DNA of 8,969 nt from Bacteroides sp. (GTDB lineage Bacteria > Bacteroidota > Bacteroidia > Bacteroidales > SM23-62): assembly GCA_030667765.1 (NCBI GenBank), contig DAOUVF010000095.1, positions 1-8,969 of the forward strand. Direction: 5' to 3'. The notes under the pieces were generated by a model, which was not told the origin of the DNA, did no database searches, and saw nothing but the letters and a program-made list of their open reading frames with translations. Shown one piece after another: positions 1 through 7,353 of this stretch. Position 1 is the first letter of the stretch, and each line of letters begins with the position of its first letter. The position numbers and the translations under genes were made by a program.

Positions 1-763
1 CAGCCACAAAATACACCTTGGATGTTACTTCAGAGTGATGAAACCGGTTTGCTACATCACTGTAATAAACAGGATTGATTTTATGCCCGGTAATCATGGC
101 ACCCTGTTCCATCAATTCTATTTTACCAGGGATGATATTATATCCATTCAAATAGAGCGTTGAATCACCGTAATAGCGAAAGACAAAGGTATTGGAGCTG
201 GCATGCCTTAAAATCACAATCCTGCCTTCCATGTCATGCACATGGATATGTCTGACCTCCTGGATGGCAGGTTTGGTATCATCATCAACTATCAGCAGTT
301 TATCCGTCTGTATTTTATGAGAGAGCGAATCAAGTACAAATTCCCTGATATTGCTTTGTTCTGTATCTGATATATTGAAGGTATTGGCTACCGTCCTGAT
401 GAAACCCAGTTCCTTTTTCGTCATCACTTCGTCTTCGTTGATAAATTCAACGAGACGCAGGAAAACAATAAATTTTTCCCGCTGGAGCAAATTCCGGTTA
501 ATGGCCTTGCCAATTTCAGTAACCTTCAGTGAATCGGATATGGTTGTTTGTCTACTACCTCCATCATCACCCAGAATATCAGGATGATGGATCTTAAGAT
601 AATCATCAAAAAGCCTGAGGTATTTCCTTATCAGGTTTGAACTGAGATGTTTTGAGAGATACGATTTTACAATATTCCTTGCCTTGAATGAAATCCCGTC
701 CTCAGATACGTTGGCAATAATCGCAAACAGCTGAAGTAAGGCATTTAGGATAAATTCATTCAT
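1..763 (-). CDS. N-terminal part of a TerB/FHA-like ABC transporter protein (runs off left edge)
   Basis: An open frame reads leftward from ATG at 763-761 to the window edge without a stop, giving 254 residues. It begins MNEFILNALLQLF. Residues about 1-58 and 80-148 are two helical, charged segments that resemble TerB-like (tellurite-resistance type) domains. The second contains REKFIVFLRLVEFINEDEV and then KKELGFIRTVANTF. Residues about 165-245 are beta-rich, with VRHIHVHDMEGRIVILRH, LYLNGYNIIPGKIELMEQGA and INPVYYSDVANRF, which looks FHA-like. From memory, this order is the N-terminal region of long Bacteroidota proteins that continue into an ABC ATPase and an ABC-2-type membrane domain, but those parts lie outside the window, so the transporter assignment is inference. 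No signal peptide is present; this part should be cytoplasmic. The start lies 12 bp after the stop of the upstream lipoprotein gene, so the two are probably co-transcribed. The reading frame is certain; the family name is moderately sure. Confidence 0.65.
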   Translation of the reverse strand, partial: MNEFILNALLQLFAIIANVSEDGISFKARNIVKSYLSKHLSSNLIRKYLRLFDDYLKIHHPDILGDDGGSRQTTISDSLKVTEIGKAINRNLLQREKFIVFLRLVEFINEDEVMTKKELGFIRTVANTFNISDTEQSNIREFVLDSLSHKIQTDKLLIVDDDTKPAIQEVRHIHVHDMEGRIVILRHASSNTFVFRYYGDSTLYLNGYNIIPGKIELMEQGAMITGHKINPVYYSDVANRFHHSEVTSKVYFVA

Positions 764-775
764 GGAGGAAGCAGC

Positions 776-1609
776 TTATATAATGCTTTCCCTAAGCGGT
801 TCGATGGTACTCAAGACTTTATCAAGCTGTTCGTCTGTCAGGGTTTCGCCTACATCCTCATATATCTTTGCAAGATCGGTCAGCCTTTTGTAGATATCTG
901 ATATATCTGCATCTTCCTTGATGGGTTCGATAACCCCGATCAGCGAGTTCAGTGAATTTTTCTGATGTGCAATGATCTCCAGGAAGCTGGTATTATCTGC
1001 GGCTGTAATGGCAATTTGTGTGGTAATATATATGCCTTCGATGTAGCTGCCGCATAATACCAGTATGGCCAGTTTGTCTTGTTCATTCTCTACCAGATAT
1101 CCCCAGGTATCAATGAATGAATCAGAAATGATCTCTATCAATGAGTCCCTGGAGTCCAGGTTATTCTCCACCCTTTCAAAATAATCGACGTTAAACTTGG
1201 TTGATATCTCCAGTTCATCGTTGAGCTTCTTTGAGGATTCAAGGTACTTCATCGTCTCCTGTTTCATCATATAGGTACTGGCATAGGATAGATCCGTTCC
1301 GTAAACACCAAGATTCAAGGCCTTTTCTGTTGAGGATATATAATTGCCAACTTTGCTTGCCGGGTTTGACAGCGACAGGATATAAGAGGCACCAGCTTTG
1401 TGTAGCATATCCGTGATTTCATAGGCTGAAGGTAAGGGATATGTGGTCAACTCCTGGATCACAGCTTCCTTTTCCATTTGTTTTTCTGCCGGTCCGGCAG
1501 CTTCTGTTGATTCTTTTTTGGTGGGTTTACATCCTGAAAGAACCATGATAATGCCGAGAATGACAATCAAGGTCCTTGAGACGGATTGGGTAATTAAATC
1601 TTTTTTCAT
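776..1609 (-). CDS. Lipoprotein of unknown function, partner of the TerB/FHA-like ABC gene
   Basis: A 277-residue protein with a clear lipoprotein signal: basic start MKK, hydrophobic core TLIVILGIIMVL at about 13-24, and lipobox LSGC with the modified cysteine at C27. A polar, charged linker follows (about 28-50, rich in K and E). The mature part is predicted to be almost all helical. It carries KALNLGVYGTDLSYASTY at about 97-113, which I recall as a conserved signature in Bacteroidota proteins of unknown function, and a second hydrophobic stretch at about 180-203 that is more likely a buried helix than a membrane span. No catalytic motif is visible. The gene ends 12 bp before the TerB/FHA-like ABC gene, so I infer an envelope-anchored accessory or sensor subunit of that transporter. 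The start is fixed by the signal peptide; the leader is A-rich on the coding strand with no Shine-Dalgarno sequence, as usual for this phylum. Confidence 0.85.
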   Translation of the reverse strand: MKKDLITQSVSRTLIVILGIIMVLSGCKPTKKESTEAAGPAEKQMEKEAVIQELTTYPLPSAYEITDMLHKAGASYILSLSNPASKVGNYISSTEKALNLGVYGTDLSYASTYMMKQETMKYLESSKKLNDELEISTKFNVDYFERVENNLDSRDSLIEIISDSFIDTWGYLVENEQDKLAILVLCGSYIEGIYITTQIAITAADNTSFLEIIAHQKNSLNSLIGVIEPIKEDADISDIYKRLTDLAKIYEDVGETLTDEQLDKVLSTIEPLRESII

Positions 1610-1749
1610 TGGTTTGGAGTATTGATTTCAAATTGGGTTTAGATCAAAGCAAATCACAATTTAAAAAAAAACAATAACACAATTGCAAATATGAGGTATC
1701 TTTATATTACTAAATCATAATTTTCCTGGTAATAAACATTTCAAAAACA
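1610..1749. other. Divergent intergenic region
   Basis: This 140-bp AT-rich region separates the minus-strand lipoprotein/ABC unit from the plus-strand DUF1846 gene and must hold the start signals for both directions. It contains a run of nine A at about 1663-1671. A promoter-like pair is visible for the minus strand (listed separately). For the plus strand, TATCTTTA at 1697-1704 matches seven of eight positions of TAnnTTTG, but no TTG lies 19-21 bp upstream, so it is not called. No hairpin or small gene was seen. Confidence 0.6.
1645..1675 (-). promoter_or_regulatory. Candidate Bacteroidetes-type promoter for the lipoprotein/ABC unit
   Basis: Read on the minus strand, ATTG (1675-1672) is followed after 19 bp by TTGCTTTG (1652-1645). 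The Bacteroidetes primary sigma factor prefers TTTG near -33 and TAnnTTTG near -7, spaced 19-21 bp. Here the -7 element matches seven of eight positions (A replaced by T) and the -33 element keeps the TTG core. Transcription would start near 1640 and leave a leader of about 30 bases before the ATG at 1609. The spacing and distance fit, but AT-rich DNA gives such matches by chance. Confidence 0.35.
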
Positions 1750-3294
1750 ATGCCTGCACCTGCTAAACCTGAATCATCCGGAGTTACCGGATTTGATAAC
1801 GAAGCCTACCTGAAAGAACAAACAGCCTCAATCCTGGAACGCGTTGAAAGGTTTCACGATAAACTTTACCTCGAATTCGGCGGCAAGATCATGTTCGACT
1901 ACCATGCGGCCAGGGTACTCCCGGGATTTGACCCCAATGTAAAAATGCGTTTGCTCCAGAAGCTTAAGGATAAAATAGATATTATCCTTTGCATTCATGC
2001 AGGTGCCATCGAAAGGAAAAAAATTAGGGCCGATTTCGGGATTACCTATGATACCGATGCGCTTAAGACCATTGATGATTTTAAGGATTGGGGTATTGAT
2101 GTAAGCGCTGTGGTAATTACGCGCTATCAAAACCAGCCTCCGGCCAGGTCATTTAAAAACAAGCTGGAACGGAATGGCATCAGGGTATATACCCACAGGT
2201 TCACAAAAGGTTATCCATCGAACGTTGATCTGATTGTGAGTGATGAGGGATATGGATCCAATGAACATATTGAAACAGGCAAGCCTATTGTGGTTGTAAC
2301 CGGACCCGGACCGGGTAGCGGGAAATTGGCCACCTGCCTGAGTAACATGTATCATGAGTATAAAGTCGGGGTGAAAGCCGGATATGCAAAGTTTGAAACA
2401 TTCCCCATTTGGAACCTCCCCCTCTCACACAAGGTTAATATCGCTTATGAAGCAGCTACGGTAGATCTGAAAGATCTTGTTCAGATAGATCATCATCACC
2501 TGGAAGCCTACAATATTAAAACTGTTAATTATAATCGTGACATAGAGGCTTTCCCCCTGTTGAAAAGGATCCTCGAAAAGATCACCGGGGAAGCTTCGAT
2601 ATATAAATCTCCCACCGATATGGGCGTGAACAGGGCCAGTGCCGGGATTGTGAATGATGCCGTCATCACGGATGCGTCTCACCAGGAGATTATCAGGAGA
2701 TTTTTCAGGTGTGCGGTGGAGTATGCCATGGGACTGGTGGACCGGGATACGGTGGAAAGGGCGGAATTGATCATGGAAAAGGTAAATGCGAAAGTAGAGG
2801 ACCGGATCGTTGTGAAGTCTGCGAGAGATGCAGCAATGGAGGCCAGGGAGGAAGGAAAGGGAAACGAGGGTATTTTTTGCGGGGCGGCGATTGAACTCAG
2901 GGATGGGACCATTATTATCGGGAAAAATTCACCGCTGATGCATGCTGCCTCGAGTTTGATCCTGAATGCCACCAAACATCTGGCCAGTTTACCCGATAAT
3001 ATGCACCTGTTGCCCAAAAGCAGCATTGATTCGTTAACCTTCCTGAAGAAAGAGGTATTGGAAGGTAAAATGATCAGTCTTGACCTCGAAGAAACACTTA
3101 TTGTACTGGGAATATCTGCCATTTCGAACCCGGCTGCACAACTGGCCGTTGAGAAACTTAGAGAACTGCGGAATTGTGAGGTACACCTGACCCATATCCC
3201 AACACCGGGAGATGAAGCAGGCTTGCGAAAATTACATGTCAATCTTACCTGCGATCCGGAATTTTCGACGAAGAGCCTTTTCCTGAGGGAATAG
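1750..3294 (+). CDS. DUF1846 (UPF0371) family protein
   Basis: A 514-residue protein close to the usual family length of about 500. Family-typical stretches are LYLEFGGKIMFDYHAARVLPGF (about 39-60), HAGAIERKKIRADFGITYD (83-101), the glycine-rich loop TGPGPGSGKLATC (184-196), HHHLEAYNIKTVNYNRDIEAFP (248-269), the central SPTDMGVNRASAGI (287-300) and a C-terminal domain with GIFCGAAIELRDGTIIIGK (374-392). The loop ending in GK resembles a nucleotide-binding P-loop but does not fit strict Walker A, because the first position is proline. Members have been solved by structural genomics, but I know of no established reaction. There is no signal peptide, so it should be cytoplasmic. About 13 extra residues precede the usual family start near GFDNE; no later ATG is available there, so 1750 is kept, with its A-rich leader. 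It lies 67 bp before the GH116 gene on the same strand; co-transcription is possible, but a link in function is not shown. Confidence 0.93.
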   Translation: MPAPAKPESSGVTGFDNEAYLKEQTASILERVERFHDKLYLEFGGKIMFDYHAARVLPGFDPNVKMRLLQKLKDKIDIILCIHAGAIERKKIRADFGITYDTDALKTIDDFKDWGIDVSAVVITRYQNQPPARSFKNKLERNGIRVYTHRFTKGYPSNVDLIVSDEGYGSNEHIETGKPIVVVTGPGPGSGKLATCLSNMYHEYKVGVKAGYAKFETFPIWNLPLSHKVNIAYEAATVDLKDLVQIDHHHLEAYNIKTVNYNRDIEAFPLLKRILEKITGEASIYKSPTDMGVNRASAGIVNDAVITDASHQEIIRRFFRCAVEYAMGLVDRDTVERAELIMEKVNAKVEDRIVVKSARDAAMEAREEGKGNEGIFCGAAIELRDGTIIIGKNSPLMHAASSLILNATKHLASLPDNMHLLPKSSIDSLTFLKKEVLEGKMISLDLEETLIVLGISAISNPAAQLAVEKLRELRNCEVHLTHIPTPGDEAGLRKLHVNLTCDPEFSTKSLFLRE

Positions 3295-3312
3295 GGCTGC
3301 AAGGCTTCCGCC

Positions 3313-3330
3313 TATAATGAATTCATTATA
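3313..3330. promoter_or_regulatory. Perfect 18-bp palindrome upstream of the GH116 gene
   Basis: TATAATGAATTCATTATA equals its own reverse complement over all 18 bases. It sits 18 bp after the DUF1846 stop codon and 31 bp before the chosen GH116 start. A smaller hairpin, GGC-TTCC-GCC (3303-3312), directly precedes it, and TATATTTA (3327-3334), a seven-of-eight match to the TAnnTTTG -7 element, overlaps its right end without a good -33 partner. The position suits an operator for a dimeric regulator of GH116. It could also be a weak AT-rich terminator-like hairpin followed by TTTAT. The symmetry is seen; the role is inferred. Confidence 0.4.
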
Positions 3331-3361
3331 TTTATCAGTACCAACCAATAATTTAAAACCT

Positions 3362-6082
3362 ATGAACAATCTTATTCGATTGCTGGCCATTAGCCTTGCC
3401 CTGCAACTGTTTTCCTGTGGGGATTACACTGATCCCGGGGCAAGCACAAGAAGCTTTAACGGAACCTATGAAAATGAATATCTAAACCGGATTGCTTTTC
3501 CGATGGGTGGCATTGGGACAGGCATGATCTGCCTGCAGGGAACAGGGGGCATTTCGCATGTGTCTGTCCGGAACAAACCGGATATTTTCAATGAGCCGTT
3601 TATGTTTGCTGCCATCTCTGTCATGGGACTGGAAAATGGGGCTAAAGTACTTGAGGGACAGGTCCCCGGATGGAAACTATTTGGCCTTGCAGGCTCAGGG
3701 AACGGCAATGCAAGGGGTGTAAGCGGCTATCCTCATTTTGAGAAGGCGTCCTTCCAGTGCCGTTTTCCTTTCGCGACCGTAGAACTCCATGATGATGATA
3801 TCCCCCTGGATGTAAGCCTTACCGGCTGGAGCCCTTTCATACCAGGTGATGCGGATAATTCAAGCTTACCTGTGGCATCTGTTGAGTATACCTTTAAGAA
3901 CACTTCAAACCAAAAAATACAGGCGCTGTTTTCCTATCATGCCGAAAACTTCATGCGCATGGAAACAATCGACGAATGGGGAAGGAGATATAATACCGAA
4001 GGCTCAATATCCGGGATCAGGAACGGATTCCTGCTGGAACAATCATGCCAGCCCGATAAGCCACACTACAAGGGTGATTTTGCCGTATTCACCGATCACA
4101 AGAATACCGTCACGGATCTTGCCTGGTTCAGGGGAGGATGGTTTGATGCAAGAACGATGATCTGGAAAGACCTGAGCGAATTCACCTTTGAGGAAGATAC
4201 TACGACGGTGGGATCACAGGGGGCGTCGATCTATGTCCCGCTGGACCTGGAACCGGGGGAAGAAGAAACGGTCCGGCTTCAAATGGCATGGTATGTGCCT
4301 CATTCCGAATTGCGTACGGGTCCCGCACCAACCGACGAAGAACTCAAGCAGGCAGAGGAAACAGTATGCGATCCATCAACTGGCTGCTGTCCCACGGGTA
4401 CAGGCGATCTCTATTACGAACCCTGGTATGCCGGCCGTTTTAAGGACATCAATGATCTTGTTAAAAAATGGACATCCGGGTACGAAGAATTAAGATCAGC
4501 ATCCCAGCTGTTCTCTGATGCCTTTTATACCTCAAGCCTGCCGGATGAAGTGCTGGAAGCCGTTGCGGCCAACCTGACCATACTGAAATCGCCAACCGTT
4601 CTGCGCCAGAAGGATGGCAATCTCTGGGCCTGGGAAGGATGCCATGACAACAGCGGTTGTTGTGCAGGTTCCTGTACCCATGTATGGAATTACGCACAGG
4701 CTATTCCTCACCTTTTCCCTGACCTTGAAAGAACACTCCGGGAAACAGAATTTACCGTAAGCCAGGATCTTTCGGGCCACCAGACTTTCAGGTCCCTCAT
4801 ACCGATCCGTGAAGTGGGACACGAATTTCATGCGGCTTCGGACGGCCAGCTTGGCGGCATCATGAAAATGCACAGGGAATGGAAAATATCCGGGGATACG
4901 GATTGGATGAAGGAGTTGTTGCCGTCTGTTAAAAGCAGCCTCGATTACTGTATCAATGTATGGGATCCTGGCAGGAAGGGAGTGCTGGAAGAGCCCCATC
5001 ACAACACTTACGATATAGAGTTCTGGGGACCAGATGGCATGTGTACGAGCTTCTACCTGGGTGCACTGTCTGCATTCATCAATATGGGTGAGGCCGCGGA
5101 TCTGGATGTGTCGGAATACCAGGAGATTTTTCAGAAAGGAAAAACATATATGGAAAATGAGTTATACAATGGGGAGTATTTTATACAGGAAGTAAAATGG
5201 CAGGGATTGAAATCACCCGACCCGACCAAAGTGGAGATTCAAAGTTATGGAGGGCAATATTCTCCTGAGGCATTGGCACTTCTTAAAAAAGAGGGACCAA
5301 AATACCAGTATGGGAACGGATGTATTTCTGACGGTGTCCTCGGCAACTGGATAGGTGAGATGTCTTTTATTGATAATTTTCTTGATGAGAAGAAAATCCG
5401 TAGCCACCTGGTATCCATACACAAGTACAATTTCAAGACAGATCTTTCCGATCATGTTAATCCACAAAGGCCCGGGTATGCGAATGGGTATGAAGGGGGA
5501 CTCCTCCTCTGCTCATGGCCGAAGGGAGATGAGCCTTCCCTGCCGTTTGTTTACAGCAATGAAGTGTGGACCGGGATCGAATACCAGGTGGCATCACATC
5601 TGATGATAGCAGGAGAAGTTGAAAAAGGGCTGGAGATTGTCCGGGCAGCCAGGAAAAGGTATGATGGGAGGATAAGAAATCCTTTTAATGAATTCGAATG
5701 CGGGCACTGGTATGCACGGGCCATGAGCAGCTATGGCATGATACAGGGTCTTACCGGGCTTACCTACGATGCCGTTCAAAGGAAGATGAAAATAGATTCA
5801 AGAGTGGGTGACGATTTCACCTGTTTTGTCTGCACCCGGAGTGGTTGGGGGAATCTGAGATCCGAGGACAATGTGATCGCCCTGAAGGTGGAGTATGGAT
5901 ACCTGGATCTGAAGGAGCTGCAGTTTACCCGTGAGCAAAGCATCTCAGACATCATCAAGATAGAGGTTGGATCAGATGAAATCCCGGGCGAATTCAGTCA
6001 GGAAGAAAATATATTAAAAGTCCGTTTCGAAACATTGCTAAAACTGGACGCAGGGGATGAACTGGTCATTTCATGGAACTGA
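3362..6082 (+). CDS. GH116-type glycoside hydrolase (DUF608 / glucosylceramidase-like), lipoprotein
   Basis: A 906-residue protein made of an N-terminal GH116 beta-sandwich and a C-terminal (alpha/alpha)6 catalytic domain (DUF608 type). The start at 3362 is chosen because MNNLIRLLAISLALQLFSC is a lipoprotein signal with lipobox LFSC (C19); an upstream in-frame ATG at 3317 would bury it behind 15 residues. The family includes GBA2 and bacterial beta-glucosidases, which are retaining enzymes. By comparison from memory with GBA2, the likely nucleophile is E425 in LWAWEGCHDNSGCC and the acid/base is D551 in HNTYDIEFW. SNEVWTG (E734) and a Glu/Arg pair spaced nine residues apart (E777, R786 in NEFECGHWYAR) match sugar-contacting positions of the family. 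The nucleophile-to-acid distance is 126 residues, against about 150 in GBA2. It is cysteine-rich, with CC pairs at 342-343 and 433-434. The natural substrate is unknown. Expected location is the envelope, lipid-anchored. Its last 17 bases overlap the convergent serine hydrolase gene. Confidence 0.9.
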   Translation: MNNLIRLLAISLALQLFSCGDYTDPGASTRSFNGTYENEYLNRIAFPMGGIGTGMICLQGTGGISHVSVRNKPDIFNEPFMFAAISVMGLENGAKVLEGQVPGWKLFGLAGSGNGNARGVSGYPHFEKASFQCRFPFATVELHDDDIPLDVSLTGWSPFIPGDADNSSLPVASVEYTFKNTSNQKIQALFSYHAENFMRMETIDEWGRRYNTEGSISGIRNGFLLEQSCQPDKPHYKGDFAVFTDHKNTVTDLAWFRGGWFDARTMIWKDLSEFTFEEDTTTVGSQGASIYVPLDLEPGEEETVRLQMAWYVPHSELRTGPAPTDEELKQAEETVCDPSTGCCPTGTGDLYYEPWYAGRFKDINDLVKKWTSGYEELRSASQLFSDAFYTSSLPDEVLEAVAANLTILKSPTVLRQKDGNLWAWEGCHDNSGCCAGSCTHVWNYAQAIPHLFPDLERTLRETEFTVSQDLSGHQTFRSLIPIREVGHEFHAASDGQLGGIMKMHREWKISGDTDWMKELLPSVKSSLDYCINVWDPGRKGVLEEPHHNTYDIEFWGPDGMCTSFYLGALSAFINMGEAADLDVSEYQEIFQKGKTYMENELYNGEYFIQEVKWQGLKSPDPTKVEIQSYGGQYSPEALALLKKEGPKYQYGNGCISDGVLGNWIGEMSFIDNFLDEKKIRSHLVSIHKYNFKTDLSDHVNPQRPGYANGYEGGLLLCSWPKGDEPSLPFVYSNEVWTGIEYQVASHLMIAGEVEKGLEIVRAARKRYDGRIRNPFNEFECGHWYARAMSSYGMIQGLTGLTYDAVQRKMKIDSRVGDDFTCFVCTRSGWGNLRSEDNVIALKVEYGYLDLKELQFTREQSISDIIKIEVGSDEIPGEFSQEENILKVRFETLLKLDAGDELVISWN
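6066..6082. other. Tail-to-tail coding overlap of two convergent genes
   Basis: The GH116 stop (TGA, 6080-6082) lies inside the 3' end of the minus-strand serine hydrolase gene, whose own stop (TGA, minus strand) is at 6068-6066. The 17 bases are coding on both strands. No separate terminator hairpin with a T-run was seen in about 6040-6140, so the transcripts from both sides probably run into each other. Confidence 0.85.
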
Positions 6083-7334
6083 TTACCATTTCTAATGTTT
6101 TGGCATAAACATTTTCGTTAAATTCAGGTTTATCAGTAAGGGGTTGGTTGGCATCAGGCAATGGTTCTGACTCCGGAAGTCCGGTATCATTTGTACTATA
6201 CTGACCATCCCGGCCACCCAACTTCCATACGATCAAATCAAGCGATGGAACAATGTAAAAACAATGTCCTCCCGAACCTATTTTCCAGTAAGCATCCCTG
6301 GGCAACCCACTTATATCCCCGTGCGAATTCACATTAAACTGCAGGCTGTATGGATAGTGAGGGTTATAGGGTGAAGCTTTTGAAGCTGAACGAATGTATT
6401 CCTCCGGGACAATTTGCTGCCCATTCCATCGTCCTTCATGAAGAAGCATATAGCAAAAACGCAGCATGTCCGTGCTGCGCAGGGCAATGCCACCTCCGCC
6501 CGGTGTATGATTAACCTGTGATGCGTACTTATATCCGTATCCCCAACGCCCCCACCCTAATGGTTTGGCAAGATTGGTTTCAATATAATCTTCCAACTCC
6601 ATCAGGGCAATATGACGTACCATAATGGAAGCATCGTGGATGGATGCTGTCGCGTAAGAATAACCACCACCTGGTTCGCACCAAAGTGTTTTTGTGCTAA
6701 AAGGGATGTCTTTCATTATTCCTTCTTCAAGACCCAAAGCATAACCATCAGTCATACCGTACCAGCCATCCGGTCCAACCGGATCAATCTTCGATGGCTT
6801 CCCATCGATGTAAACCGGGTTATTACCCCTGATACCGGCGGTAAAACTCAAAAGCTGGCCAAGCTTTATATCCTCCATCCGTGGATCAGGCAAAGGAAAA
6901 GCCTTTGAAGGAAAATAAGCCGGTGCAAAGATTTTTTGGTCCAGGCCATCAGGAAACAGATCGGGATGTTCCTTCATCAGTATGCCCACTGCAATACTGG
7001 TAAACGATTTGCCGCAAGATCCCAGATTCGGGGTAGCTTCACGTTGTCCCTTCCCAAAATAATTTTCATACACCAGGTAGCTATGGCGGACGACAAGCAA
7101 ACCACCGTTTTTGGTGGTGCTTCTGACAAACTCAAAAGCATCGTCCAGTTTACTCTTATCCATACCGGCAACTTGCTGTATTTCTTCATTCGTTGCCGCG
7201 ATTCTCCAACCGCCCTGTGCATCGGAGGGTGGGAAATAGGTATGTTTATTCTCACAGCCATAGATGCAGAAAAAGACCAGTGCAATAACCATAAACAGGT
7301 TGCTGATTTTGAAATGTCCTTTTATTTTTTTCAT
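6066..7334 (-). CDS. Beta-lactamase-fold serine hydrolase, lipoprotein (PF00144 type)
   Basis: A 422-residue serine hydrolase of the class C beta-lactamase / esterase / D-aminopeptidase superfamily. The start at 7334 is chosen because MKKIKGHFKISNLFMVIALVF begins a lipoprotein signal, with a lipobox-like IYGC at 24-27 (C27); the longer frame from 7397 would overlap the preceding gene. The catalytic SxxK is S106-CG-K109 in NLGSCGKSFTSIAVG. The second motif, usually YxN, reads Y225-S-Y227, and the third, usually HxG or KTG, reads S354-G-G356 in KIGSGGHCFYIVPSLDLIVWKLGG. These replacements are more like esterase or NylB-like (6-aminohexanoate-dimer hydrolase-like) members than true beta-lactamases, so antibiotic resistance should not be assumed. 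It acts in the envelope. It is the last gene of a unit behind the LamG-like gene (19-bp gap), and its end overlaps GH116. In this setting, removal of an acyl or ester decoration from a glycan or glycoside is a reasonable guess; the substrate is unknown. Confidence 0.88.
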   Translation of the reverse strand: MKKIKGHFKISNLFMVIALVFFCIYGCENKHTYFPPSDAQGGWRIAATNEEIQQVAGMDKSKLDDAFEFVRSTTKNGGLLVVRHSYLVYENYFGKGQREATPNLGSCGKSFTSIAVGILMKEHPDLFPDGLDQKIFAPAYFPSKAFPLPDPRMEDIKLGQLLSFTAGIRGNNPVYIDGKPSKIDPVGPDGWYGMTDGYALGLEEGIMKDIPFSTKTLWCEPGGGYSYATASIHDASIMVRHIALMELEDYIETNLAKPLGWGRWGYGYKYASQVNHTPGGGGIALRSTDMLRFCYMLLHEGRWNGQQIVPEEYIRSASKASPYNPHYPYSLQFNVNSHGDISGLPRDAYWKIGSGGHCFYIVPSLDLIVWKLGGRDGQYSTNDTGLPESEPLPDANQPLTDKPEFNENVYAKTLEMVISSMK

Positions 7335-7353
7335 TTTGTTATTGCTTTTCCAT

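Noticed and set aside
1697..1704. TATCTTTA as a -7 promoter element for the DUF1846 gene.
   Set aside because: No TTG or TTTG element lies 19-21 bp upstream and the final G is missing, so it was left as a comment only.
2679..3302. A 207-residue open frame on the minus strand across the DUF1846 gene.
   Set aside because: It is antisense to a well-supported family protein, is rich in serine and lacks any domain pattern; it is a shadow frame.
3317..3361. Upstream in-frame ATG giving a 921-residue GH116 protein.
   Set aside because: It places 15 polar residues before a textbook lipoprotein signal and begins inside the 18-bp palindrome; the ATG at 3362 starts the signal directly.
3295..3361. An intrinsic terminator after DUF1846.
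   Set aside because: The GGC/GCC stem is only three base pairs, the palindrome stem is purely AT-rich apart from two GC pairs, and there is no proper T-run.
7339..7353. A four-codon ORF (MEKQ) directly after the LamG-like stop on the minus strand.
   Set aside because: It is too short to judge, with no regulatory pattern; an ATG after a stop in A-rich DNA is expected by chance.
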